Below are positions 55,265 to 63,779 of a stretch of 64,000 bases of DNA, one piece after another. Source of the DNA: Sepioteuthis lessoniana (taxonomy: Eukaryota; Mollusca; Cephalopoda; Myopsida; Loliginidae); the NCBI GenBank assembly GCA_963585895.1, contig OY757939.1, positions 59,289,009 through 59,353,008 of the forward strand, read 5' to 3'. The position numbers and the translations under genes are program-made. Under the pieces are notes generated by a model that saw nothing but the letters and a program-made list of their open reading frames with translations, did not search any database and was not told where the DNA came from. Numbering within the stretch: position 1 is the stretch's first letter; every line of letters begins with the position of its first letter.

Positions 55265-55690
55265 TCATACATCAAATCTATGATTAGTAAACACATTTTG
55301 TAGATACACACAGCTAAATGATCAATAAGTTCTATTTCTTGCAATTCAATTAAGTTAAATAATTCCAAGTATTGCTATGTATCACTAACAATTCATTTAA
55401 ACATCAGTCATTTATTTTCACACAGTTAAATGATCAGACAGTTGGATTTCTGACAATTCAATTTATCATAAATTTAAATGTCAAACAGTTCTAATTGAGC
55501 CATAGATATGACCCTTTCAGGCGCTACTACTGATGGCAAGGAAGGGTTGCTCTGCGTTAGCCAGATCTCCCGCTTAACTGGAGCCTCAACATCAGATTGT
55601 TTAATGTAATATCCAGGACACTCATTGGATGGATCTTAATCTTCTGCAGAGATACAGTCGGTGTATTCTACGGCCCTGGTCGACTGGGCT
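55265..55690 (-). repeat. Family C, body and head
   Basis: Body units ACACAGTTAAATGATCAGAC, then the worn gctactactgatggcaagg hairpin and head ctacggccctggtcgactgg. Confidence 0.75.
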
Positions 55691-55713
55691 GTCAGTTTAT
55701 TTTTGCTCTGATA

Positions 55714-55854
55714 GATAGATAGAGAGATAGATTAAAAAATAGACATATATTAGCAGATAGACTACAACTATCCAAGATAGATAGATAGGTAGATATGAAC
55801 AAAATGAGAGGCATAGGCAGTCGGGGACACACAACCACATGCTCACAGACATAC

Positions 55855-55891
<37 letters not shown>

Positions 55892-56136
55892 TGAACAAAA
55901 TGAGAGGCATGGGCAGTCGGGGACACACAACCACATGCTCACAGACATACACACACACAAACATAGATAGATAGATAGATATAAACAAAATGAGAGGCAT
56001 AGGCAGTCGGGGACACACAACCACATGCTCACAGACATACACACACACATAGATAGATATGAAAAGACCAAGATGGATAGCTACATAGATAGATAGACTG
56101 CAATTAATAGATAGATGTATTTGAAAAGACTGAGAC

Positions 56137-56168
<32 letters not shown>

Positions 56169-56398
56169 GGGTCATTCAAAAGTTCAAACCTCTCCCAGAC
56201 ATTAAATTTGTCACACACCTCTCACCTTTGTTGGGCCAAACCTGCACAGAAATTAAGACAGAAATCTGAATTAGTTTTTACAGTTTTATAAGAATTGTTA
56301 GTATGTAGCCATAGCAAAATGTTTTTAGAAACTTTAGATAGATCGTAGAAAGATAGATAGAGAGAGAGAGAGCGGGAGAGACAAAGAGACATATGAAC

Positions 56399-56429
<31 letters not shown>

Positions 56430-56552
56430 CAAAGAGACATATGAACATAGATAGAGAGAGAGAGACAGAGAGAGAGGGAAGGGGGCAGGGAGGGAGAGAC
56501 AAAGAGACTTATGAACAGAGATAGATAAAGAGACAAAGAGACATATGAACAT

Positions 56553-56589
<37 letters not shown>

Positions 56590-56622
56590 TATGAACATAG
56601 ATAGATAGATAGATAGATAGAT
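55714..56622. repeat. (GATA)n and (GA)n complex with a repeated non-GATA module
   Basis: Between GATA runs a module of about 75 bp (aaaatgagaggcataggcag, ggggacacacaaccacatgc, tcacagacatac) occurs at about 55795, 55891 and 55983. At 56340-56622 GATA/GA runs alternate with caaagagacatatgaacat. Open frames across it are artefacts. Confidence 0.9.
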
Positions 56623-56639
56623 GCATTCACCGAGAACCA

Positions 56640-57309
56640 GTTTGTGTTGATTCTCACAGGAATTATTTCACCTTAAATGGAGCAAATATTTTTGCCCATA
56701 ACAACATCATCATGCGAAATATGCCTACAGCCCTGGTTACATCAACATCCTTCTCACAAACCGGACCCTGCTTTTCATGCACAAAGAACGTGACATATTT
56801 GTCATGTATCATAAAAATGAGCAGCCGTTGCGTATTTTATGGTAAGATGAAACAAAAGTCAATGAAAGGAAGAGCCATTTTCTGGCTTGTTAACAGAAGG
56901 AACCATTAAAACCTGCTTTTCGCTTTCCTTCATTTCAACGGCGAATTTAGAAAACCTTTTTACATTTTGTGCATTTGTCCTTGTCATTGTGTTGATGAAC
57001 TGTATTAAATAGGTTAACCTATTTTTACGTGGTCTGTTGACGTTTCTGACAAAATACAGACACACACGCCCACGCACATCAATGTGCACACACACAAAAA
57101 CACACACACACGCACACACATAAATGTGTATGTCTGTGTGCGCGCTAAAGATAAATCTAAGAATGAATTTAAGATTCAAACAGACGCACCGCTACTGTAA
57201 GTTTCACGTTCACATGACCATCAGGTGACGTATCTGTTTGAATTCTAAATTCTTTCCTGAATTTTCTTTTCCTTTCTTTTTTTTTTTTTTTTGTTGTCAT
57301 ATACTATCT
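56640..57309. other. No recognised feature
   Basis: A CA-rich patch at 57057-57122. Ordinary sequence otherwise; frames of 65 and 106 codons match no family I know. Confidence 0.4.
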
Positions 57310-57570
57310 TTGGCTTATCATCGAAAGAAATGGAATCGTTGACCCGAGTTCAAATCCTTATCGAGGATCTTGCATTTCTCTTCCGACAAATACACTTGGA
57401 AAAGGAATGAAACCAACTATTTTCTCTCAAGCTCTAATGGGTCGAATAAGATCTTTCATCTTGGTATGGCAAGGAAAAAACTCTGATTTCAAACCAGTTA
57501 TACTTTGTTTAAAAGATTGACCTTGCACCGCATCCTGCTCGCTAATCGAGCTCTCGGTAGCCGTTAAGCG
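57310..57570 (+). repeat. SINE A, strongly diverged
   Basis: tggaatcgttgacccgagttc (head with B box), ACACTTGGAAAAGGAATGAA centre, CATCCTGCTCGCTAATCGAG tail. Confidence 0.65.
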
Positions 57571-57595
57571 GAAATATGTAAACAATAACAATTGA

Positions 57596-57775
57596 GATTC
57601 ATAACCGTTTAAATTTACTTCGCTGGCGGTGGCTTCCTTATAGCTGTGTGGTAGCAGCTTGGATTGGCGATTGAGTCAACCGGGTTTCGATCCCAGCTTC
57701 GGGAATCTAGCCACACTGATGAATTCTGATAGAACGAAACAGATCTGTCTGTGGATGACAATATGTATATTTATT
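57596..57775 (+). repeat. SINE F copy 2: tRNA head plus intact hammerhead ribozyme
   Basis: Starts gtttaaatttacttcgctgg, as in the copy at 9862. The A box region is TAGCTGTGTGG and the B box region GGGTTTCGATCCC, so a Pol III-type internal promoter is likely. About 18 nt after the B box the hammerhead begins (57711-57754). A tail, ggatgacaatatgt, follows. The head-spacer-ribozyme order is the same in both SINE F copies and in SINE E. The schistosome Sm-alpha repeat is the known precedent for a Pol III-type repeat with a hammerhead. Confidence 0.75.
57711..57754 (+). ncRNA. Type I hammerhead ribozyme, intact core, dimer-type stem III
   Basis: Stem I CCACA (57711-57715) pairs with UGUGG (57750-57754). 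Core CUGAUGA is at 57716-57722. Stem II is UUCU-GAU-AGAA with one A/C mismatch at its base. GAAA is at 57736-57739. Stem III ACAGA/UCUGU is a perfect palindrome with no loop. The cleavage triplet is GUC, with the cut expected after C57749. All invariant core bases are present. A loop-free palindromic stem III implies that two molecules pair to form the active fold, as proposed for Penelope-type hammerheads. Confidence 0.8.
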
Positions 57776-57910
57776 ATCCAACGCCAAGTCAGCCAATAGT
57801 GGAAACGATCCAATTTTCGAGTTTTCTATCGACAATATCCATGTAATTCAAAGTCCAAAAGAAAGCTCAATATAAAATAATGATTAAAAAATTACGGAAC
57901 AAATAATTCC

Positions 57911-58297
57911 ATATAAAAGAAAAACCTTTGAAAAATTACTCATATTTTTTGTGATGATATTTATTTCAGCAGAGCTCCATTTTAAAAAATGTCAGATCTG
58001 CATCTTCAGACAAAGAAATAAGTATTTCTTTGTGATAGCATTTATCTCAGCAGACCTCCATTTTAAAAAATATTAGACCTGCATCTTCAGACAAAGATAT
58101 AAGTATTTCTTTGTGATAGTATTTATCTCAGCAGACCTCCATTTTAAAAAATGTTAGATCTGCATCTTCAAACAAAGAAATATTTATTTCTTTGTCTGAA
58201 GATGCAGATCTAACATTTTTTTAAATGGAGGTCTGCTGAAATAAATACTATCACAAAAACTATAGGTAATATTTTAAAGGTCTTTCTTTTCTATGAT
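57911..58297. mobile_element. Hammerhead tandem array: three 81-bp units plus one inverted unit
   Basis: Direct units start at 57951, 58032 and 58113 (gtgatagtatttatctcagc type), spaced exactly 81 bp. A fourth unit (58182-58260) is inverted, and the outer flanks (about 57911-57950 and 58254-58297) are also inverse to each other. On the minus strand each direct unit has the order of a hammerhead. Unit 1 (57951-58014) keeps CUGAAGA and GAAA. Unit 2 keeps CUGAAGA but has GAGA. Unit 3 has UUGAAGA and GAGA. Because units are in tandem, the stem I halves come from neighbouring units (UAUUUCUUUGU with ACAAAGAAAUA, 11 pairs). Animal retrozymes and hammerhead satellites have this layout. Confidence 0.75.
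58191..58257 (+). ncRNA. Type I hammerhead ribozyme-like fold, intact core (inverted unit)
   Basis: Stem I UUUGU (58191-58195) pairs with ACAAA (58253-58257). CUGAAGA is at 58196-58202. Stem II GCAGAUC/GGUCUGC has seven pairs, then a further CAUUU/AAAUG hairpin. GAAA is at 58238-58241. Stem III AUA/UAU has loop AAUAC. The cleavage triplet is AUC, cut expected after C58252. A U-U mismatch sits between the core and stem II. Confidence 0.7.
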
Positions 58298-58300
58298 ATA

Positions 58301-58340
<40 letters not shown>

Positions 58341-58486
58341 GGCAGCATTTCTTCGTTAATGCAAATTTCATTAAACATAATAGACATTTTATGCCTACAT
58401 ATTTTCTTCTGGATCCGTTCGAATTCCCGTATTACTTTTATCGTATTAGGGGATATTGATTTAGGTATTGTCCATAGTTGTATGTA

Positions 58487-58527
58487 TCCCTAGTACTTTC
58501 TGCCCAACTTTGGGCCATCATCAGGGG
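58487..58527 (-). ncRNA. Hammerhead ribozyme-like fold, left arm
   Basis: Minus strand: stem I UCCC, CUGAUGA (58518-58524), stem II GCCCAA/UUGGGC with flanking U-A and one bulged G, GAAA (58497-58500), loop-free stem III AGU/ACU, cleavage position A58491 (CUA), stem I GGGA. The core is intact and stem II is better paired than in the other arm. Confidence 0.6.
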
Positions 58528-58930
58528 AGAATCTATTCCCAAAGTGATGTAACTTTTGTTTTAGCAAATTACTACTGTGTAAGGACGTCTTTGCCGTTGA
58601 AGATTATGGCGTTTGCTTTTAAATGTAATTCTGTAAATAGTGCCAGTAGCTAAAGACATTTAAGTACATTAGCACTGGTTTGATAATTAATTCTATTAAG
58701 TGCTGGTTGCAGGTTTCTAATATATAGTGCTTCGAGAATCTGAAGTTTTTGTTTATTATTTTGATGTTCGAGTATTGTTGTGTTGTCGGTGAGAATTTTT
58801 CGTCTTTAGCTACTGGCACTATTTACAGAATTACATTTAAAAGCAAACGCCATAATTTTCAACGGCAAAGATGTCCTTACACAGTAGTAATTTGCTAAAA
58901 CAAAAGTTACATCACTTTGGGAATAGATTC

Positions 58931-58972
58931 TCCCCTGATGATGGCCCAAAGTCGGGCAGAAAGTACTAGGGA
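58931..58972 (+). ncRNA. Hammerhead ribozyme-like fold, right arm
   Basis: Stem I UCCC (58931-58934), CUGAUGA (58935-58941), stem II GCCC/GGGC with flanking U-A and one bulged G, GAAA (58959-58962), stem III AGU/ACU, cleavage expected after A58968, stem I GGGA (58969-58972). Short stems and the bulge lower the confidence. Confidence 0.55.
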
Positions 58973-59504
58973 TACATACAACTATGGACAATACCTAAAT
59001 CAATTCCCCCCGAATACGATAAAAGTAATACGGGAATTCGAACGGATCCAGAAGAAAATATGTAGGCATAAAATGTCTATTATGTTTAATGAAATTTGCA
59101 TATATATATATATATATATTCTACGTTTGTCAATGCCGCAGGTGTTGCTACTGCAATGATAATGGTTATAAGAAAAAAGCTATTTCTTTGTTACTTTCTC
59201 TAGTATTTCTGAAAGAATTGACTGTTTTTAAAAGAAATTTATTGGGGGTGAGTTTGTAGTTTTAATTTATTATGCTATTATTTTTAAAATTATATCCACA
59301 TTTTTGTTGTTATTTCCTTTGTGATTTGTCCAGCCAATCCTTCAACCTTTCGAATTAAGAGTCTTCAATTGCTTTATCTATTTATAATGTTACCAGTGTC
59401 AAGTTCTGAGGTGAAAGTAATCTTCTGATGTTGAATTGGTTAAGGAATTCAAGCTTTTAGAATGAAGAATATAAGTTCTAATTTCACACAACATAAATAT
59501 GGCA

Positions 59505-59852
59505 CAGTCGACTGAGGCTGCAGAATACACCGACTGCATCCCTGCAGAGGGTTAAGACTGCTTAATGAGTGTTCTGATATGACACTAAACAGTCTGATGG
59601 TGGGGATACAGTAACACTGGAGTTTTAGGGAATGCAGAGCGTCCCTTCATTGCCATTGCTCCCAGGTCTCTCTGGCCCGGGGTGGTATCACTTGAGAGTG
59701 TCCTATCTATGAGTTAAACAGATGTGTTTGACATGTAAACTGTGTGCTTATATTAAACTGAATTGTTTGAAATAGAATTGTTTATATGTATGAAAATGGA
59801 TTTGGCCTTACATAACCCACAATTATTGATACGCCATAAAACCAAACCAAAC
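59505..59852 (+). repeat. Family C, near full length with short body
   Basis: acagtcgactgaggctgcag head, CTCTGGCCCGGGGTGG hairpin, and tail ggatttggccttacataacc followed by aaaccaaaccaaacc. 59853-60197 holds nothing recognised. Confidence 0.8.
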
Positions 59853-60193
59853 CAAACAATTGAAATAATCAGATGCTATTCCACCTTGAAAACTGTGATT
59901 AAAAAACGAAAGCAACGGGAAAAAAGTAAAGAATTTACTTATTCACTGGTAGATAATTTGCCCACTTTACAAGGATAAAAACATTATTTTCTGAAAATTT
60001 GTAAAATAATCGCAGTGTTAAAAATATCAATTAATCATAAAAAAAACCCAAATAAAACACGATAATTTGACCAGTGTCCTCGGACGATAATAACATGTAA
60101 ACAATAAGGCATTATCTTTCAATTGATATTTTGCAAAAGAACATTCACATAATCCTCCAACATATTGGAGCCTCCAAGTAAAGTTTCTCTGCA

Positions 60194-60197
<4 letters not shown>

Positions 60198-60240
<43 letters not shown>
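60198..60240. repeat. (TA)n microsatellite
   Basis: A pure TA run. Confidence 0.95.
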
Positions 60241-60245
<5 letters not shown>

Positions 60246-60410
60246 TGGTAAATTCAAAAATGGATTTAAAATACAAACTAAGTTATTTTTGCGTGTTCGT
60301 CAAACAATACATCATATTTCAAATTCGTTTCTGGATTTATTTTTTACCAATCTTTATCTTAGATACTAAGTCCTCTAAGTAGAAAGAATACATGCCAACC
60401 ATAATTCATC

Positions 60411-60411
<1 letters not shown>

Positions 60412-60473
<62 letters not shown>

Positions 60474-60498
60474 TCGTATATATATATATATATTCATC

Positions 60499-60539
<41 letters not shown>

Positions 60540-60562
60540 TCGTATATATATATATATTCATC

Positions 60563-60601
<39 letters not shown>

Positions 60602-60603
60602 TC

Positions 60604-60648
<45 letters not shown>
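60412..60648. repeat. (TA)n array with regular ttcatcg interruptions
   Basis: TA runs of 14-56 bp separated by five ttcatcg pieces, the first flanking unit being gtatatat. Run lengths alternate long, short, long, short, long, which suggests duplication of a two-run block. Confidence 0.9.
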
Positions 60649-60652
<4 letters not shown>

Positions 60653-60981
60653 TCAAATGTTACTTCATGATATTATTTCATATTTAAAAGTAATATAATA
60701 GATTGGCCCACAAAATACTGAAACACTTTTTAATTCATAACTTCCTTGTTTTTAATTTAATTTCTATATTAAATTTCAGATATTGGGAGTAACTGAAGCA
60801 AATTGAAAATGTCAAGTTACCATGTAAAAGAACAAATTGAAATAGCAGAATGTTATTATTCAATTGAGAAGTTTTTAATTTCAACGAAAAGAAATTTTCA
60901 ATGGCAGAATAATTTCAAGAAATTCAGATGGCCTCCCCATTTACCCACTTTGTCTACCCGACTTCTTTTTTTTATTTAAAA

Positions 60982-60984
<3 letters not shown>
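60649..60984. other. No recognised feature
   Basis: AT-rich, with ttggcccacaaaatactgaa at about 60704, which resembles a Tc1-type terminus, but no partner was found. Confidence 0.35.

Positions 60985-61053
<69 letters not shown>
60985..61053. repeat. (TA)n followed by (TG)n
   Basis: About 42 bp of TA and then 26 bp of TG. Confidence 0.95.
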
Positions 61054-61057
<4 letters not shown>

Positions 61058-61309
61058 AAGTCTAATACATTACAACATCTCAAGAATAATATTCATGCAG
61101 ATAGAAGAGTATTAACCACAGGAACCTTGAGCAAAGTTATGCAATGTGTTCAAATTAAGATGCAATTTTGTATCCATGAAAATGGAGGCCACCTTCAAGA
61201 TAATTTTTCACAATTAGCTACAAATATATTTACTTCGGTTATATGACTTAAGATTAATGATTAAATTTTTTCGTATGTCAGTCTTTAATGGACCACCATA
61301 TATATCTAT

Positions 61310-61566
61310 GGAGGTGCCCGTGGTGTAATGGTTATCGTCGTAGGAAATGAACACGGCGACACGAGTTCAAATCCTGGACGAGACTGATTGCATTTCACAT
61401 AGCACTAATACCCTTGGGAAAGGTATGAATCCAATTATTCTCCCTCCAGCTATGGGTAAATAGTAGGACAAACTAGGTTCTTCAGCCTTGGTTAGGCAAC
61501 TAGTCTAGGAAAAGGAAAACTCTGAATTCAAACCTGTTAAACTCCGCGGAGGGGTTGGTAAATAGG
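61310..61566 (+). repeat. SINE A, young copy with a perfect 15-bp target-site duplication
   Basis: ggaggtgcccgtggtgtaat head, gagttcaaatcctggacg B box, full centre, and tail ending ggaggggttggtaaatagg. A roughly 30-bp internal tail piece is missing. accatatatatctat occurs exactly at 61295-61309 and 61567-61581. The lack of a poly(A) end argues for a LINE partner that does not need one. Confidence 0.9.
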
Positions 61567-61799
61567 ACCATATATATCTATATATATATATTAGTAGTAA
61601 TAGTAATAGTTTTAATAACTATTCTATTATTCTGACGGTGTAAAAAAAAACAGGTGATATAATTTGCAAATATAAAATATTACACAAATTGACATCCAGG
61701 CAAAAAGGTCCACAAAAGAAATAAAAGACTAAAAACATAAGTGCTGCTTGAAAATAATCAATCATTAACGCAATGCCTAGTCAAGTAGAGCGAAATATA

Positions 61800-61878
61800 A
61801 AAGGGTCAGAATCATCCTGATGATCTGCTTCGGTGAAATCGAGGCAGATTTGTTTTCTGACTCGGTAGGCACTTATAT

Positions 61879-61880
<2 letters not shown>
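61800..61880 (+). other. Hairpin with CTGATGA, not a hammerhead
   Basis: ggtcagaa pairs with ttctgac, and tctgc with gcaga inside. It contains CUGAUGA but no GAAA in the right place. It may be a Penelope-type relic. (TA)n follows at 61886-61926. Confidence 0.4.
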
Positions 61881-61928
<48 letters not shown>

Positions 61929-61954
61929 TTAAGAAAATAAAAAAACCGGTCACA

Positions 61955-62041
61955 TTAGGATTATAGATTTATTTCCATCCTGTTATGGGTATTGATATGA
62001 ATCAATAACACCAAAAATAACAGGACTTCTTCAGATCTAAG
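61955..62041 (-). ncRNA. Type I hammerhead ribozyme-like fold with long stem II
   Basis: Minus strand: stem I UUAGAU, CUGAAGA (62028-62034), stem II UCCUGUUAU/AUAACAGGA (nine perfect pairs; A/G and G/U non-canonical pairs at its base), GAAA (61972-61975), stem III AUA/UAU with loop AAUC, cleavage position A61962 (AUA), stem I AUcCUAA with one bulged C. The core is intact. Confidence 0.6.
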
Positions 62042-62648
62042 GGATAAAATAATTCAGAACAGACACGGGAATGAAGGGTTTTTAGTTTTTATTACCGGTT
62101 AGAATTTTCGTGAATTAAATTTTTTTAATTTTTAAATTCTAAATACATTTCAACTTAAAACTCCAGATTTAATAATAATTTAGGAAAGTATAACATTCCT
62201 TAATAACCTTACGTAAGGATACAGTAATACTTATCTTAGATTAAATTCAAAATTTAAAATTAAAATTTAAAATTCAAAATTAATATTCGAGCCTATTAAT
62301 TCAGTTACCCTTCCATTGAAAAGTACGTACACATCACATGGTTTCTTCTCACATCTTTATTTTATTTTATTTTATTTTATTCATTTTAACTCAAATCTCA
62401 AATTAATCCTATGTTTTGGTTAATTAAACATTTTCTATGATATTTGTCTATAGTTTAAATTTATTCCTATGTCTACATGTAGCTATTAATTCATATCGCT
62501 GATTTAATAATTTTTCAGGGTCTGGGTATATCATTAAAAAATAAAATACAAATAATGATATTGAAATATATTGAAATGATAGATTGTGGTGAATCTGACA
62601 AGATGATATAAATAAGTGGAAAGATGGATAAATCAAACACTTACAATG
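62042..62648. other. AT-rich sequence between two hammerhead folds
   Basis: Holds aaaattaaaatttaaaattc-type repeats at about 62250-62285 and (TTTTA)n at 62355-62385. The two same-orientation hammerheads at either side could be the terminal parts of one element, but their stems differ. Confidence 0.4.
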
Positions 62649-62703
62649 GTTTAGTAATACTGATATTTCATTCTTTTATTCCAAGAACTTCTTCAGACTA
62701 AAC
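62649..62703 (-). ncRNA. Type I hammerhead ribozyme-like fold, intact core
   Basis: Minus strand: stem I GUUUAGU (62697-62703) pairs fully with ACUAAAC (62649-62655). CUGAAGA is at 62690-62696. Stem II is UUCUU/AAGAA plus a closing G-U pair, with one unpaired A next to the core. GAAA is at 62666-62669. Stem III AUA/UAU has loop UCAG. Cleavage position is U62656 (AUU). It has the same layout as the fold at 61955 with different stem II bases. Confidence 0.7.
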
Positions 62704-63279
62704 ATTTTTTAAATTTTTTCTATATTCAAGCCAATGATAAAATAACGGAGAAAATAAAGGTATAAAAGGGGAAGAAAAGGGTCTAAAGATAAGAAGCAAG
62801 TAAGAGGAGAAATAAAGAGGGAGGTAGATGTGGGATGAAGCGATTGTGGTAAGGTTTTTGGTTTTGACTGTGACTGTGGGTATGATGATATATATATATA
62901 TATATATGTATATGGGCTATTATATTGTACTGTCCATAAGTACACTTCTACCTATTTTTTACTTTAAAAATAAATGTTCTTCTAAATCCAAGTTAAAGGT
63001 TGTGTTGGGTATCACCTACCTTTTCAGCATAACGAGCTGTTCCATCTGCCATATATGGCAGTAGCGGAGATCAATCTGAGAATAAGCCTACGAGTCAAAC
63101 CAGAAGAGCCGTTCCTATTGTTGAAGTATATCATTACTCTATCACTAATCCTATGTTCTTATTACTAACAGTCTCTCTCTTGTAAATACTCTTTCCTGTA
63201 AATATAACTATTTTCCTCACATATCGTGGTTTGTCTTATTATTACTACTACTTGTGTTCACTAACCAGAACACAACAGG
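62704..63279. other. No recognised feature
   Basis: AG-rich patch at 62735-62830 and a short TA run at 62886-62910. No gene. Confidence 0.4.
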
Positions 63280-63560
63280 TTGTCTTGGATATAACACTAT
63301 AATGCATCTGGTAGTGAGGCTCCAGTTCTGAAGTTTTGGAGAATGGGGAGTCATCCTTTCATTGCCATTACTCCCAGATCCACTCTGACTCGGAGTGATA
63401 GTACCTATCCGAATCCAATCAAGGGATCATACAGATCTGCCAAGAAATTATTAATATGAAAAAAAACCCATTAATATTAGAATAATTGAAACGACACAGC
63501 TGCGTTGAAATCATTAATACTAAGAAAAGTTAGTCAAAGCTATAATTGTTTACAAATAAT
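63280..63560 (+). repeat. Family C, hairpin part and body
   Basis: ggtagtgaggctccagttct, CACTCTGACTCGGAGTG hairpin, then a worn body. Tail absent. Confidence 0.65.
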
Positions 63561-63779
63561 TATGCTTACAAATGATAATGATCTTGAACCATTGCATCAC
63601 AGGAGGCGCCTGTTGAAATACTCTGAGTCAGTGTCTTGATTATCATTGCAATCAACGCTTTTATTATTGTTATTTGTGACAGGAATTTGAATTGAAAAGT
63701 GCTAATTGCGCAGATGAAACATCTAAACTAACTCCGTTGTTTTTATGGCTTTTGTCTCTAGATAAAAGATGTTTCTAGA

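Larger units (their letters stand above)
58345..59100. mobile_element. Large foldback with hammerhead motifs in both arms
   Basis: The arms, about 58345-58655 and 58803-59100, are inverse copies of about 300 bp with very few differences, separated by about 147 bp. Identical 61-codon frames on opposite strands simply reflect the inversion. Each arm contains a hammerhead-like core with the same bases. No transposase or reverse transcriptase is present. The layout fits terminal repeats of a Penelope-like element or a retrozyme pair. Sequence 59101-59504 holds a short TA run and nothing else. Confidence 0.65.

Noticed and set aside
58468-58991. Two identical 61-codon proteins on opposite strands
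   Set aside because: They are the same sequence in the two arms of the foldback. No domain or codon constraint is visible, and they overlap the ribozyme.
60704-60800. Tc1-like transposon terminus
   Set aside because: A single short similarity without an inverted partner or transposase remains.
61310-61385. Functional tRNA gene
   Set aside because: A and B boxes exist, but the acceptor stem does not close and the sequence continues into the SINE body. The same holds for SINE B, D, E and F heads.
61820-61850. CTGATGA followed by a hairpin as another hammerhead
   Set aside because: GAAA falls in the loop, not after stem II, and no cleavage triplet with stem I closure fits.
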